From NCBI RefSeq assembly GCF_020165855.1, contig NZ_JAIUFY010000013.1, positions 124,001-188,000 of the forward strand: a stretch of 64,000 nucleotides of DNA. Direction: 5' to 3'. Made by a program: the position numbers and the translations under genes. The notes beneath the pieces are model-generated. The model made no database searches. It had not been told where the DNA came from and saw nothing but the letters and a program-made list of their open reading frames with translations. This stretch comes from Celeribacter litoreus. Lineage in GTDB: Bacteria; Pseudomonadota; Alphaproteobacteria; Rhodobacterales; Rhodobacteraceae. Of the stretch, positions 7,757 to 17,284 are shown piece by piece. Each line of letters opens with the position of its first letter. Within the stretch, counting starts at the first letter, position 1.

Positions 7757-8527
7757 TCAAAGTCCTGTGGCGTCGAGGGTTTGTGTGAGGATGGGCGCGA
7801 GAAGAGCGGCCCAGTGCTCTTGTTGGTCGGGCGTTTCAATCAGGTCGGAGCGGAGTTCGATCAGGACGTTGAGACGTCCGTGCCGGAGTGCGTGCGTGTC
7901 GATCGCATCGCCCGGCAAGTGTCCGTCGTAAGGTTCATTGTCGCCGATGCAGAGCCGCTCGCCGAGTTTTTCGGCCTCGTGCTGCAATGTGTCGGAGAGC
8001 TTTAGGGCGTCGATGAGGGGGGCTGTCAGGCGTTTGTCATAAGCCGACAGGATGCCAATCTGCCACGGCCTGCGCGGCCGTCCGCGTAACTGTGGTGTAA
8101 AGCTGTGGACAGAGCAAATGACAGTATCATCTCGCCGGGCGCAGAGGGCTTCGTAGGCTTGGTGATAGGGGCGATGGAACAGGTCGAGGCGACGCTCGGC
8201 CTCTGCGTCATCGGCGTGACGGTTGGCCGGAATAATCGTGCCATCGTAGAGCTTCATCACGAGGGTCGGGTCTTGTTCGCCGCGGTTCGGGTCAATGACG
8301 AGGCGTGAGAAATCCGTATGGATCATCGGGCTGTCGAGGTGGCGCGACAGAGCGCGGCTCACGCCGAGGGCTCCGACATCATAGGCGATATGGCGGTTCA
8401 TATCTTCTGGCGCGATGCCGAGATCAGGGCCGATCTCCGGCGGCACGCGATTGGTCGCGTGATCGCATGTGATGAGCCAGCGTCCGGGCCGTGCGCTGCC
8501 AATTGTTTGAAAAGGAGCAATGTTCAT
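7757..8527 (-). CDS. N-formylglutamate amidohydrolase
   Basis: This family hydrolyses N-formyl-L-glutamate to formate and glutamate, usually in histidine breakdown. The 256-aa product has the conserved blocks WLITCDHATNRVP near residue 20, DVGA, DFSRLVIDPNR, and CSVHSFTP. The start MNIAPFQTIG at 8527 has an AAAGGTGA ribosome-binding site; codons further upstream look non-coding. It leads a three-gene minus-strand operon and diverges from pyk. No hut genes are adjacent, so a role outside histidine use is possible. Confidence 0.85.
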   Translation of the reverse strand: MNIAPFQTIGSARPGRWLITCDHATNRVPPEIGPDLGIAPEDMNRHIAYDVGALGVSRALSRHLDSPMIHTDFSRLVIDPNRGEQDPTLVMKLYDGTIIPANRHADDAEAERRLDLFHRPYHQAYEALCARRDDTVICSVHSFTPQLRGRPRRPWQIGILSAYDKRLTAPLIDALKLSDTLQHEAEKLGERLCIGDNEPYDGHLPGDAIDTHALRHGRLNVLIELRSDLIETPDQQEHWAALLAPILTQTLDATGL

Positions 8528-8663
8528 TTTTGCGTCACCTTTGCGTGTCATCCCCCAATTACGCGCTTTCTTGTCAAAGGGCCAGTTGCGGCGTGAGGCA
8601 TATTGCGCCATAGAGAGGGTGGCCCACCGCGAAAATTTAACGACCGAAAGGAAGTAAGGCTGT

Positions 8664-10112
8664 ATGAGACGCCTTCGGAATGTGAAAATCGTGGCCACAC
8701 TGGGCCCCGCATCTAATGATTATGATACTGTCCGCGCGCTTGTTGAAGCTGGCGCAGACGTATTCCGCCTGAACATGAGCCATGGTGAGCACGACGAAAT
8801 CCGCGTCCGCCATGCGATGATCCGAAAGATTGAAACCGATCTCGGTCGCCCGATTGCAATTCTCGCCGACCTTCAGGGGCCGAAGTTGCGTGTGGGCAAA
8901 TTCGGGTCCGGTGCGCATGATCTGGAAGAGGGCGACAAATTCCGCCTCGATCTGGACGACAAGCTTGGCGATGGTGAACGCGTTCAACTTCCACACCCGG
9001 AAATTTTCGCAGCGCTCAAGCCCGGCGCAAACCTGCTCGTCAACGACGGTAAAATCCGCCTCAAGGTCGAAGACTGCGGCGAAGACTACGCCAACTGTGT
9101 CGTCACCGTCGGCGGAACGATTTCCGACCGTAAAGGTGTGAACGTGCCTGACGTGGTTCTGCCGCTCGACGCACTTTCTCCGAAAGACCTCAAAGACCTC
9201 GAATTCGTCTGTGAACTGGGTGTTGACTGGCTCGCGCTGTCGTTCGTTCAGCGTCCGGAAGATGTGCTGAAGGCGAAGGAATTGGCAAAAGGCCGTGCGA
9301 GCGTTCTGGCAAAGATTGAAAAGCCGTCTGCGGTCGAAAGCTTCGACGACATTCTTGCTGTGTCCGACGGGATCATGGTGGCCCGTGGCGACCTCGGTGT
9401 CGAGCTGCCGGTGCAGGCCGTTCCGCCGATTCAGAAACGTCTGACGCGCAAGTGTCGTAACGCCGCAAAGCCGGTGATCGTTGCGACGCAGATGCTCGAG
9501 TCCATGATCGAAAGCCCGATGCCGACCCGCGCAGAGGTCTCCGACGTTGCGACCGCCATCTATGAAGGCGCTGACGCGATCATGCTGTCCGCTGAATCTG
9601 CGGCTGGTAACTACCCCATCGAAGCTGTGACCACGATGAATAACGTCGCGGTCGAAGTGGAGAGCGATCAGGTCTATCGCGACGTTCTCGATGCATCGCG
9701 CGCAGGGATCGCAAAGCAAACCGTGGCCGACGCTATCGTGTCCGCAGCGCGCGAAATCGCTGAAACGACCGACGTGAAGGCGATCGTGTGTTACTCCGAA
9801 TCCGGCACGACCGCTGCGCTCACCGCGCGTGAACGCCCGCATGTTCCGATCATCGCCATGACCTCGCGCCGCAACACCGCGCGCAAGCTCTGCCTATACT
9901 GGGGTATGCACTGCGTCATGACCGGTGAAGTGGAGCGCTTCAAAATGGCCGTGGTCAATGCGGCCCGTGCTGCGCGTACCTCCGGTTTTGCGACTGAAGA
10001 GGACAAGATCGTCGTGACCGCCGGTATTCCGTTCAATCAGGCCGGTTCTACGAACATCTTGCGCGTTGCGCCCTGTGAGGAACGCTTGATCTTCAACACC
10101 GACCCTGAATAA
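8664..10112 (+). CDS. pyk: Pyruvate kinase
   Basis: Pyruvate kinase makes pyruvate and ATP from phosphoenolpyruvate. The 482-aa product has the N-terminal MRRLRNVKIVATLGPAS, the catalytic lysine block LAKIEKPSA, the metal-binding IMVARGDLGVE, and ATQMLESM. The C-terminal domain includes CYSESGTTA. AAAGGAAG precedes the ATG. It begins a plus-strand run that continues with a small membrane protein and ribosomal protein genes. Confidence 0.97.
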   Translation: MRRLRNVKIVATLGPASNDYDTVRALVEAGADVFRLNMSHGEHDEIRVRHAMIRKIETDLGRPIAILADLQGPKLRVGKFGSGAHDLEEGDKFRLDLDDKLGDGERVQLPHPEIFAALKPGANLLVNDGKIRLKVEDCGEDYANCVVTVGGTISDRKGVNVPDVVLPLDALSPKDLKDLEFVCELGVDWLALSFVQRPEDVLKAKELAKGRASVLAKIEKPSAVESFDDILAVSDGIMVARGDLGVELPVQAVPPIQKRLTRKCRNAAKPVIVATQMLESMIESPMPTRAEVSDVATAIYEGADAIMLSAESAAGNYPIEAVTTMNNVAVEVESDQVYRDVLDASRAGIAKQTVADAIVSAAREIAETTDVKAIVCYSESGTTAALTARERPHVPIIAMTSRRNTARKLCLYWGMHCVMTGEVERFKMAVVNAARAARTSGFATEEDKIVVTAGIPFNQAGSTNILRVAPCEERLIFNTDPE

Positions 10113-10144
10113 TTGCCGGAACCTCGGCGATTCAGGTACTGGTG

Positions 10145-10366
10145 ATGTACACCGATTTCATATTGGTTCTCGGGAGCGTGCTGATCTTACTCGCGCTCCC
10201 GTCTGCTGTTCGGGCCTATTCCGAAGACCAGTTCCCGCGCTTTGCTGCGGGGATGTTTGTGGTCGGAGGGGTGCTTGTGACGTCGGCGTATGTCCTGCAT
10301 CCGGACGGATATCGCCTCTCTGACGTACCGCTCGCGCTTGTTCGCGTTTTGGGGCGTATTTTTTAA
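10145..10366 (+). CDS. Small membrane protein of unknown function
   Basis: This 73-aa protein has two predicted membrane helices (about residues 4-22 and 33-53), MYTDFILVLGSVLILLALPS being the first, and a short basic C-terminus. It lies 32 bp after pyk and may be co-transcribed. An in-frame GTG lies one codon before the ATG. I do not recognise a named family, though a small protein in this place fits what I recall of Rhodobacteraceae genomes. The codon usage matches its neighbours, which supports a real gene. Confidence 0.6.
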   Translation: MYTDFILVLGSVLILLALPSAVRAYSEDQFPRFAAGMFVVGGVLVTSAYVLHPDGYRLSDVPLALVRVLGRIF

Positions 10367-10385
10367 AGATTCCCCCGCCCGACAC

Positions 10386-10414
10386 TTGTCAAACTTAGGT
10401 TTTGCGCGTAATGG
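10386..10414 (+). promoter_or_regulatory. Candidate promoter of rpmI-rplT
   Basis: TTGTCA (10386-10391), a 17-bp spacer and TAATGG (10409-10414) lie about 75 bp before rpmI. The -35 box is good and the -10 box weak. The assignment is by eye only. Confidence 0.35.
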
Positions 10415-10490
10415 AGCGCGCTCATGGGGCGCTTCCGGCGGTATGGCATGCCGAGTCGCGCGATAAACCATCGAAACAAAGGAGATGGAA

Positions 10491-10691
10491 ATGCCTAAGA
10501 TGAAGACGAAGTCGAGCGCCAAAAAGCGCTTTAAAATGACCGCCTCTGGCAAGGTCAAAGCAGGTCAGGCCGGCAAACGCCACGGCATGATCAAACGCAC
10601 CACGAAATTTATCCGTGACGCACGTGGCACGACCACGCTCTCCGCACCTGATGCGAAGATCGTGAAGTCCTACATGCCCTACAACCGCTAA
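10491..10691 (+). CDS. rpmI: Ribosomal protein bL35
   Basis: The 66-aa basic protein begins [15 protein letters not shown] and ends KSYMPYNR, the standard bL35 form. The ATG at 10491 has AAAGGAG 6 nt upstream; an in-frame ATG two codons earlier sits inside the ribosome-binding site and is rejected. It is followed by rplT 16 bp later. Confidence 0.97.
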   Translation: MPKMKTKSSAKKRFKMTASGKVKAGQAGKRHGMIKRTTKFIRDARGTTTLSAPDAKIVKSYMPYNR

Positions 10692-10707
10692 TTAGGGAGA
10701 GAGACAC

Positions 10708-11070
10708 ATGTCCCGCACCAAAGGTGGTACCGTTACCCACGCCCGTCACAAGAAAGTTCTGAAGGCCGCTAAAGGTTACTACGGCGCCCGTTCCCGGAAC
10801 TTCCGCACCGCTACTCAGGCCGTCGACAAGGCCAACCAGTACGCTACGCGTGACCGTAAACAGCGCAAGCGCAACTTCCGCGCACTCTGGATCCAGCGTA
10901 TTAACGCTGCTGTCCGTTCGCACGACGAAGCGCTGACATACTCCAAATTCATCAACGGCCTGTCCCTGGCTGGCATCGAAGTGGACCGTAAGGTTCTCGC
11001 CGATCTCGCCATCCACGAGCCGGACGCATTTGGTGCCATCGTCGAAAAGGCGAAGGCCGCGCTCGCGTAA
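10708..11070 (+). CDS. rplT: Ribosomal protein bL20
   Basis: The 120-aa product has the basic N-terminal extension ([20 protein letters not shown]) and the globular RNA-binding C-terminal half of bL20, needed for 50S assembly. A GGGAGAG site precedes the ATG. A terminator follows 31 bp after the stop, before pheS. Confidence 0.97.
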   Translation: MSRTKGGTVTHARHKKVLKAAKGYYGARSRNFRTATQAVDKANQYATRDRKQRKRNFRALWIQRINAAVRSHDEALTYSKFINGLSLAGIEVDRKVLADLAIHEPDAFGAIVEKAKAALA

Positions 11071-11101
11071 GCTCTCTTACTGCTAGAGAACATGCATTTT
11101 T

Positions 11102-11135
11102 GAAGCCGCGGACCTCATAGGGGTCTCGCGGCTTC
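11102..11135 (+). terminator. Terminator of rpmI-rplT
   Basis: GAAGCCGCG (11102-11110) pairs with CGCGGCTTC (11127-11135), extended inward by GACC/GGTC across one bulge, and TTGTCTTTT follows. It separates the ribosomal genes from pheST. Confidence 0.8.
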
Positions 11136-11204
11136 TTGTCTTTTGGGCCTCTCGTGTTACCAAGCGGGGGAAACGCCGACAGGCTAGAAACAAGAGGGAT
11201 CGGG

Positions 11205-12275
11205 ATGGACGATCTGAAGAACAAATACCTCACCGCCATTCTCGCGGCGGGTGATGAAGCCACGCTCGAAGACATCCGTCTTCAGGCCGTGGGCAAAAAG
11301 GGCGAAGTGGCGCTCAAGATGCGCGAACTGGGCAAGATGAGCCCGGAAGAGCGTCAGGTCATGGGACCGAAACTCAACGCTCTGAAAGACGAGATCAACT
11401 CTGCGCTGGCCGCCAAAAAGATCGCGCTCGAAGACGCCGCTCTGGATGCGCGTCTGGCGGAAGAGTGGCTCGACGTGACCCTGCCGGGTCGTCAGCGTCC
11501 GCAGGGCACCATTCACCCGATCTCCCGCGTTTCCGAAGAGATTTACGCGATCTTCGCCGATCTGGGCTTTGCCGTCGCAGAAGGCCCGCAGATCGAAGAC
11601 GATTTCCACAACTTCGACGCGCTCAACATCGCGCCGAACCACCCGGCCCGCCAAGAACACGACACGTTCTACATGGCCCGAGCCGAAGGTGACGAGCGTG
11701 CGCCGCACGTCCTGCGCACCCACACCTCGCCGGTGCAGATCCGGTCCATGCTCAAACAGGGCGCGCCGATCCGCATCATCGCGCCGGGCCGCGTATATCG
11801 CTCCGACTACGACCAGACCCACACGCCAATGTTCCACCAAGTCGAAGGCATGGCCATCGACAAGGACATCTCCATGGCGAACCTCAAATGGGTCCTCGAA
11901 GAGTTCTACACCGCCTTCTTCGGCACCAAGGTCAAAACCCGCTTCCGCGCCTCCCACTTTCCCTTCACGGAACCGTCCGCCGAGGTGGATGTGCAGTGCA
12001 AATGGGAAAACGGCACCGTGACCGTGGGCGAGGGCGACGATTGGCTGGAAGTTCTCGGTTCCGGCATGATGCACCCCAAAGTCCTGACCGCCGGCGGCAT
12101 CGACCCGAAAGAATGGCAAGGCTTTGCCTTCGGCATGGGGATCGACCGTCTCGCAATGCTGAAATACGGCATCCCCGACCTCCGCGCCTTCTTTGACAGC
12201 GACCTGCGCTGGCTGCGTCACTACGGCTTTAGCGCTCTGGGCACGCCAACGCTGGCTGGCGGGATTCACGGATAA
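11205..12275 (+). CDS. pheS: Phenylalanine-tRNA ligase alpha subunit
   Basis: PheS is the catalytic chain of the (alpha-beta)2 enzyme that charges tRNA-Phe. The 356-aa product has an N-terminal coiled coil (to about residue 85) that binds tRNA. The class II catalytic domain carries motif 2 [12 protein letters not shown] and motif 3 [12 protein letters not shown]. The start MDDLKNKYL at 11205 has AAGAGGGA upstream; 23 upstream in-frame codons belong to the leader. pheT follows 15 bp later. Confidence 0.96.
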   Translation: MDDLKNKYLTAILAAGDEATLEDIRLQAVGKKGEVALKMRELGKMSPEERQVMGPKLNALKDEINSALAAKKIALEDAALDARLAEEWLDVTLPGRQRPQGTIHPISRVSEEIYAIFADLGFAVAEGPQIEDDFHNFDALNIAPNHPARQEHDTFYMARAEGDERAPHVLRTHTSPVQIRSMLKQGAPIRIIAPGRVYRSDYDQTHTPMFHQVEGMAIDKDISMANLKWVLEEFYTAFFGTKVKTRFRASHFPFTEPSAEVDVQCKWENGTVTVGEGDDWLEVLGSGMMHPKVLTAGGIDPKEWQGFAFGMGIDRLAMLKYGIPDLRAFFDSDLRWLRHYGFSALGTPTLAGGIHG

Positions 12276-12290
12276 GCAGGAGATAGACAC

Positions 12291-14684
12291 ATGAAATTCA
12301 CACTCTCCTGGCTCAAAGAGCATCTGGAAACCGAGGCGAGCCTCGATGACATCCTTTACGCGCTGACCGATCTCGGGCTTGAGGTCGAGGGCGTTGAGAA
12401 CCCGGCTGACAAGCTTAAGGGTTTCAAACTCGTCAAGGTCAAAGAGGCCGAGAAACACCCCGATGCCGACAAGCTTCGGGTGTGTCAGGTCGAGACCGAC
12501 GAGGGCATGACCCAGATCGTCTGCGGCGCGCCGAATGCGCGGGCGGGCATCACCGCCGTGCTCGCGAAACCCGGCATGTATATTCCGGGCCTCGATATCA
12601 CCATTTCCGTCGGCAAGATCCGCGGCGTTGAGAGCCACGGCATGATGGCCTCCGAGCGTGAGCTGGAGCTGTCCGACGAGCACAACGGTATTATCGAGCT
12701 GGAAGACGGTGAGATCGGCATGGAGTTCGCCGACTGGCTCGCGAAGCACGATCCGGCGAAGGTTGATCCGGTCATCGAGATTGCAATCACGCCGAACCGT
12801 CCCGACGCGCTTGGTGTCCACGGCATCGCCCGCGACCTCGCGGCGCGGGGTCTCGGGACGCTGAAACCGCTCAAAGTCGAAACGGTCGACGCCAAGTTCC
12901 CGAACCCGATTTCTGTCGAGATCACCGAAGAGGCGAAAGACGGCTGCTATGTCTTCGCTGGCCGTCTGATCAAAGGCGTGAAGAACGGCCCCTCGCCGAA
13001 ATGGCTGCAGGATCGTCTCACCGCCATCGGTCTGCGCCCGATTTCGATCCTCGTCGATGTGACCAACTTCTTCACCTACGACCGCAACCGTCCGCTGCAC
13101 GTGTTCGACGCGGCGACGGTCGAGGGCGGTCTGGTGATCGACCGCGCGAAAGGTGGCGAAGAGCTGCTCGCGCTTGACGAGAAGGTCTACAACATGCCCG
13201 AAGGCGCGATGTGCATCTTCTCCGGCGGCAAGGTCGAGAGCATCGGCGGCATCATGGGTGGCGAGGAAACCGGCTGTTCTGACGACACCGTGGATGTGTT
13301 CGTTGAGGCCGCTGTCTGGAACGTGCTCGACATCGCCAAAGGTGGCCGCGCGCTGAAGATCAATTCTGACGCCCGCTACCGCAACGAGCGCGGCATTGAT
13401 CCGGCCTACAACATGCAGGCCCTCGACGATGCGACCGCGATGATCCTCGAGCTTTGCGGCGGTGAAGCGTCCGAGGCCGTCGTTGCTGGCGAAGTGCCGG
13501 ATGTGTCCCGCGCCTATCACCTCGACACCGACCGCGTGCAGAGCCTCGTCGGCATGACCATTCCGGCCGAGCGTCAGGTTGCGATCCTCGAAAGCCTTGG
13601 CTTTGTGATGGACGGTGACATGGCGCAGGTGCCGAGCTGGCGTCCGGACGTTCTTGGCGAAGCTGACCTCGTGGAAGAAGTTGCCCGCGTTGAGAGCCTT
13701 ACGCACCTCGAGCCGAAACCGATGGCGCGTCCGTCCGGTGTGGCCAAGCAAATCCTGACCCCGATGCAGGTGCGCGAATCCGCTGCGCGTCATCAGGCGG
13801 CAGGTCTCGGTTACAACGAATGCGTGACCTACAGCTTTATTGATAAGGCCTCGGCTGAGCTGTTCGGTGGCGGGTCCCTCGCGACGCAGTTGGAGAACCC
13901 GATTTCGTCCGAGATGAGCCACATGCGCCCTGACTTGCTTCCGGGCCTGCTGGCCGCTGCCACGCGCAACCAGGCGCGCGGTTTCGCTGATTTGTCGCTT
14001 TTTGAGTGTGGTCCTGCGTTCTTTGGCGGTGAGCCGGGTGAGCAGCGCGCGCAAATCTCCGGTCTGCGCGTTGGTGCAACGGGTGCGAAAGACGTGCACG
14101 GCGAACGCCGCGCGGTGGACCTCTATGACGCGAAGGCGGATGCAGAGGCTGTTCTGGCTGCCATCGGCGCACCAGCGAAGGCGCAAATCCTGCGCGATTG
14201 CTCGCCGTGGTTCCATCCGGGCCGTTCGGGCAAAATCTGCCTTGGTCCGAAGAAGGTGCTCGCAGAATTCGGTGAGCTTCACCCGAAGGTGCTCAAAGCT
14301 CTGGGCGTGAAGGGGACGGCTGTCGCCTTTACCGTCTATCTCGAAGAAGCGCCGATGCCGAAGTCGCAAAAGATCGCGCGCTCTGCGTTCTTCACCAATG
14401 ACCTTCAGGCGGTCGAACGTGACTTTGCGTTCGTCGTCGATAAAGACGTCAAGGCGCTTGATCTCGTGAACGCGGCTGGTGGGGCGGATAAAGCGCTCAT
14501 CGAAGACGTGCGTGTGTTCGACGAATTCATCGGCGGGTCGCTCGGCGAAGACAAGAAATCTCTCGCGATCACCGTGCGCATCCAGCCGACTGACAAGACG
14601 CTCAAGGAGAAAGACCTTGAAGAGTTGTCGCAGAAAATCATTGCCAAGGTCGAAAAGGCCACCGGCGGTGTTCTGCGTGGCTGA
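12291..14684 (+). CDS. pheT: Phenylalanine-tRNA ligase beta subunit
   Basis: The 797-aa beta chain has the usual domain order: the OB-fold tRNA-binding domain (about 40-150), the B3/B4 editing domain (about 210-380), the B5 domain (about 400-475), the catalytic-like core, and the FDX-ACB anticodon-binding domain at the C-terminus (about 705-797). GGAGATAG precedes the ATG. It forms an operon with pheS and ends in a terminator before ytoQ. Confidence 0.96.
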   Translation: MKFTLSWLKEHLETEASLDDILYALTDLGLEVEGVENPADKLKGFKLVKVKEAEKHPDADKLRVCQVETDEGMTQIVCGAPNARAGITAVLAKPGMYIPGLDITISVGKIRGVESHGMMASERELELSDEHNGIIELEDGEIGMEFADWLAKHDPAKVDPVIEIAITPNRPDALGVHGIARDLAARGLGTLKPLKVETVDAKFPNPISVEITEEAKDGCYVFAGRLIKGVKNGPSPKWLQDRLTAIGLRPISILVDVTNFFTYDRNRPLHVFDAATVEGGLVIDRAKGGEELLALDEKVYNMPEGAMCIFSGGKVESIGGIMGGEETGCSDDTVDVFVEAAVWNVLDIAKGGRALKINSDARYRNERGIDPAYNMQALDDATAMILELCGGEASEAVVAGEVPDVSRAYHLDTDRVQSLVGMTIPAERQVAILESLGFVMDGDMAQVPSWRPDVLGEADLVEEVARVESLTHLEPKPMARPSGVAKQILTPMQVRESAARHQAAGLGYNECVTYSFIDKASAELFGGGSLATQLENPISSEMSHMRPDLLPGLLAAATRNQARGFADLSLFECGPAFFGGEPGEQRAQISGLRVGATGAKDVHGERRAVDLYDAKADAEAVLAAIGAPAKAQILRDCSPWFHPGRSGKICLGPKKVLAEFGELHPKVLKALGVKGTAVAFTVYLEEAPMPKSQKIARSAFFTNDLQAVERDFAFVVDKDVKALDLVNAAGGADKALIEDVRVFDEFIGGSLGEDKKSLAITVRIQPTDKTLKEKDLEELSQKIIAKVEKATGGVLRG

Positions 14685-14714
14685 GCGCACTATTTGAGTA
14701 TTTGAACCAAGAAG

Positions 14715-14735
14715 AAGGGGGCCGTGCGCCTCCTT
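14715..14735 (+). terminator. Terminator of pheST
   Basis: AAGGGGGC (14715-14722) pairs with GCCTCCTT (14728-14735), with one G-U pair and a 5-nt loop, and a T-run follows. It lies 30 bp after the pheT stop. Confidence 0.75.
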
Positions 14736-14758
14736 TTTCACGTCTGAAGGAGATTGAT

Positions 14759-15202
14759 ATGAAAGTTTACCTGTCCGGAGAAATCCACACTGATTGGCGC
14801 GATCAGATCGTTGAGGGGGCTAAGGGGCTTGATGTCGAATTTTCGTCGCCCGTGACGGATCATGCGGCGTCTGATGACTGTGGCGTCACGATCATGGGCG
14901 CGGAGGACAACAAGTTCTGGCATGACCACAAGGGTGCCAAGTTGAATGCGATCCGCACGCGCACCGCGATTGAGGCGGCGGATGTTGTCGTCGTGCGGTT
15001 TGGCGAGAAATACAAACAGTGGAACGCGGCGTTTGATGCGGGCTATGCGGCGGCATTGGGTAAAGCCCTCATTGTGATGCATGGCGCGGATCATCAGCAT
15101 GCGTTGAAAGAGGTCGATGCGGCGGCGCTCGCGGTGACGGAAACGCCGGAGCAGGTTGTTCAAATCCTTGCCTACGTTCTTAAAGGGGAATTGCCGGCAT
15201 GA
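14759..15202 (+). CDS. ytoQ: YtoQ family protein
   Basis: The 147-aa product begins MKVYLSGEIHTDWRDQI, the signature of the YtoQ family, which is related to nucleoside 2-deoxyribosyltransferases; its function is unknown. The start at 14759 has GAAGGAG upstream and is set just after the pheT terminator. The stop overlaps the start of the hemerythrin-like gene by 4 bp (ATGA), so the two are probably translated together. Confidence 0.85.
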   Translation: MKVYLSGEIHTDWRDQIVEGAKGLDVEFSSPVTDHAASDDCGVTIMGAEDNKFWHDHKGAKLNAIRTRTAIEAADVVVVRFGEKYKQWNAAFDAGYAAALGKALIVMHGADHQHALKEVDAAALAVTETPEQVVQILAYVLKGELPA

Positions 15203-15786
15203 GTGGTCTCGGTCCGTGGCAGTCTGTGACGGAGGCTCTGGGGGCGCTTCATGAGGCGGAGCGGCCGAAAGCACCGAAGCTTGAAGACGCGACAGATATG
15301 GATCGGCGTCAGGGGCGTATGCTCGCCGAGATTCACAAGATGCACCTGTCCGAGTTGGCGATGACACGGCGGTTGCTCACACAGATTGAGACGGGTGGGG
15401 CAGAGCCAGGTGCCTTGCGTGAGGCGCTTGATGAGATGGCGATGACACGCAACTTTCGGGCGTTTGGCAACCTCTGCGGGCGAAGCTGTCAGATTATCAA
15501 CGGCCACCATAACATCGAAGAATACGACACTTTTGTGCGGGTCGAAGCGGGGGGGCATGCGGGGATCAATGCGGTGGTTACAAAGCTACGTGCAGAGCAC
15601 AAGGTGATCCATGCGCTGATCGAGCATCTCTATTCGGCAGCAGTCGATCTGGTCCAAGACCCGACGGAAGAGCACTACAGAATGGCGGTCGAGAAGTTCG
15701 AGCAATTCGAAGCCGTCGTGAAATCCCACTTTGGCTATGAAGAGGTGGAGCTTGAAGAGGCGCTTGGCCTCTTCAACGCGTTGTAA
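15199..15786 (+). CDS. Hemerythrin-like (HHE) domain protein
   Basis: The 195-aa product carries a four-helix hemerythrin-type metal site: H103/H104 and E107 in GHHNIEEY, H134/H138 in EHKVIHALIEHL, and H177/E181 in HFGYEEVE. Such domains bind a di-iron centre and serve in oxygen or nitric oxide sensing, iron handling or repair. The first 50 residues are a charged helical extension. It is translationally coupled to ytoQ and converges on a GST gene 5 bp away. Confidence 0.82.
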   Translation: MSGLGPWQSVTEALGALHEAERPKAPKLEDATDMDRRQGRMLAEIHKMHLSELAMTRRLLTQIETGGAEPGALREALDEMAMTRNFRAFGNLCGRSCQIINGHHNIEEYDTFVRVEAGGHAGINAVVTKLRAEHKVIHALIEHLYSAAVDLVQDPTEEHYRMAVEKFEQFEAVVKSHFGYEEVELEEALGLFNAL

Positions 15787-15791
15787 CGTGC

Positions 15792-16514
15792 TTATTCCGG
15801 CCGCGGCGGAATGTTTTTCGCCTTTGCAACGGCCGGACGGGCATAAAAGCGTTCGACGTATGCAGGCACATTCTTGAGGTCATGATAGCCTGTGACCTCA
15901 AGGGCCTTGTAGAAAGCGAGCCCATTCAGCCACGGAGCAATCGCCATGTCGGCGATCGAGTAGTCGCCCATGATCCAGTCGCGCCCCTCAAGGCGTTGTT
16001 CTAGGACGTTCAGAAGGCGCTTTGCTTCCGCGATATAGCGATCGCGTGCGGTCGGGTCCTCCATCTTTGCACCGGCAAAGGCGTAGAAGAAGCCAAGCTG
16101 GCCGAACATCGGCCCAAGACCGCCCATCTGAAACATGAGCCACTGGATCGTCTCGTAGCGGGTTTTCGGGTCTTTAGAGAGAAACGTACCCGTTTTTTCA
16201 GCCAGATAGATCAGGATCGCACCGGACTCGAACAATTCGATCTGCTGGCCATCAGGGCCGTTGGGGTCGATGATCGCGGGGATTTTGTTGTTCGGGTTGA
16301 GCGCAAGGAATTCGGGGCTTTTCACGTCTGCATCGGCGAGGGTCACGAGGTGGGCCTCGTAGTCCAAACCCATCTCTTCGAGTGCGACCGAGACTTTTAC
16401 GCCGTTCGGTGTCGGGAACGAGTAAAGCTGTAACTTCTGCGGGTCCTGTGCGGGCCAGCGTTCAGTGATCGGGTGAGAGAGTTCATTGAACGGGTGGGAG
16501 AGTTCATTCGGCAT
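15792..16514 (-). CDS. Glutathione S-transferase, YghU/YfcG-like
   Basis: The 240-aa product has an N-terminal thioredoxin fold with LYSFPTPNGVKVSVALEE and NPNNKIPAI, and the ESGAILIYLAEK glutathione-binding block. The helical C-terminal domain has the N-capping motif SIADMAIAPW. This resembles nu-class enzymes YghU and YfcG, which act as disulfide-bond reductases. The start at 16514 has AGGAAA upstream. Residues 3-15 hold an exact duplication, NELSHP-F-NELSHP, copied from a 21-bp DNA repeat. It diverges from mscL. Confidence 0.85.
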   Translation of the reverse strand: MPNELSHPFNELSHPITERWPAQDPQKLQLYSFPTPNGVKVSVALEEMGLDYEAHLVTLADADVKSPEFLALNPNNKIPAIIDPNGPDGQQIELFESGAILIYLAEKTGTFLSKDPKTRYETIQWLMFQMGGLGPMFGQLGFFYAFAGAKMEDPTARDRYIAEAKRLLNVLEQRLEGRDWIMGDYSIADMAIAPWLNGLAFYKALEVTGYHDLKNVPAYVERFYARPAVAKAKNIPPRPE

Positions 16515-16671
16515 CGGGTTTCCTGCGGCAATATTTCGAGAATTCCCCTTACAGGTATGGATTTTCCGATAGAAAAAAACACTCAGGTATGTGCATCGAT
16601 GCCGTAGGCTGTGTGCAGGTGGAGAGCCTCCGTCTTTCGAGGCGCAATCGGACAAAACTGGGATTTTGGAT

Positions 16672-17112
16672 ATGTTAAAAGAATTCAAGGCGTTTATCGC
16701 CAAGGGCAACGTCATGGACATGGCGGTCGGGATCATCGTCGGCGCGGCCTTTACGGCCATTGTAAAGTCGATGGTTGCGGACCTAATCAATCCGATCATC
16801 GGGATTTTCACGGGTGGTCTCGATTTCACGAACCGCTTTATCGTGATTTCTGGAGACGTCGCGCGTGGCACCTCGCTTGAGGCGGCGCGGGAAGCAGGGG
16901 CCTCCATCTTCGCCTACGGATCGTTCCTCATGGCTGTGATCAACTTCCTGATCATCGCTGCCGTTGTCTTCATGCTTGTGAAGTTTGTGAACAAGGTCAA
17001 AGATGCCGCGATTGCGGAGGAAGAGGCAGCGCCTGCGCCAGAAGAACCCAAAGGGCCGACAGAACTGGAGGTTCTGCTGGAAATTCGAGACGCTCTGAAG
17101 AAAGAGGCGTGA
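16672..17112 (+). CDS. mscL: Large-conductance mechanosensitive channel
   Basis: MscL opens on membrane tension to save cells from osmotic downshock. The 146-aa product has the conserved N-terminus [22 protein letters not shown]1 ([20 protein letters not shown]), a periplasmic loop with GGLDF, TM2 (about 80-105) and a C-terminal helix. The Ala/Glu/Pro-rich linker before that helix is unremarkable. A 12-bp hairpin terminator follows. Confidence 0.95.
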   Translation: MLKEFKAFIAKGNVMDMAVGIIVGAAFTAIVKSMVADLINPIIGIFTGGLDFTNRFIVISGDVARGTSLEAAREAGASIFAYGSFLMAVINFLIIAAVVFMLVKFVNKVKDAAIAEEEAAPAPEEPKGPTELEVLLEIRDALKKEA

Positions 17113-17120
17113 CACCCAAA

Positions 17121-17156
17121 AAAGATGGCTCGCTGCAGGCGCAACGAGCCATCTTT
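17121..17156 (+). terminator. Terminator of mscL
   Basis: Perfect 12-bp arms AAAGATGGCTCG (17121-17132) and CGAGCCATCTTT (17145-17156) lie 8 bp past the mscL stop. The T-run is short. Confidence 0.7.
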
Positions 17157-17284
17157 GTGGCCGGAGCCACGAGGGACACACAATCATTGAACGCACAGGG
17201 CATTTCTTTCCGTCGCGGTTTCTGGACATTTTTGAGAATTGAAAGAAGAGTGCGCCATCGGGGACTTTTACGGGAGAACTGAGC

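Noticed and set aside
11184-14741. Open frame of 1185 codons on the minus strand opposite pheS and pheT
   Set aside because: It is a shadow of high-GC codon use in pheST, has no family features, and would need both strands coding for 3.5 kb.
16515-16907. Upstream extension of the GST frame
   Set aside because: It overlaps mscL on the other strand; a ribosome-binding site supports the start at 16514.
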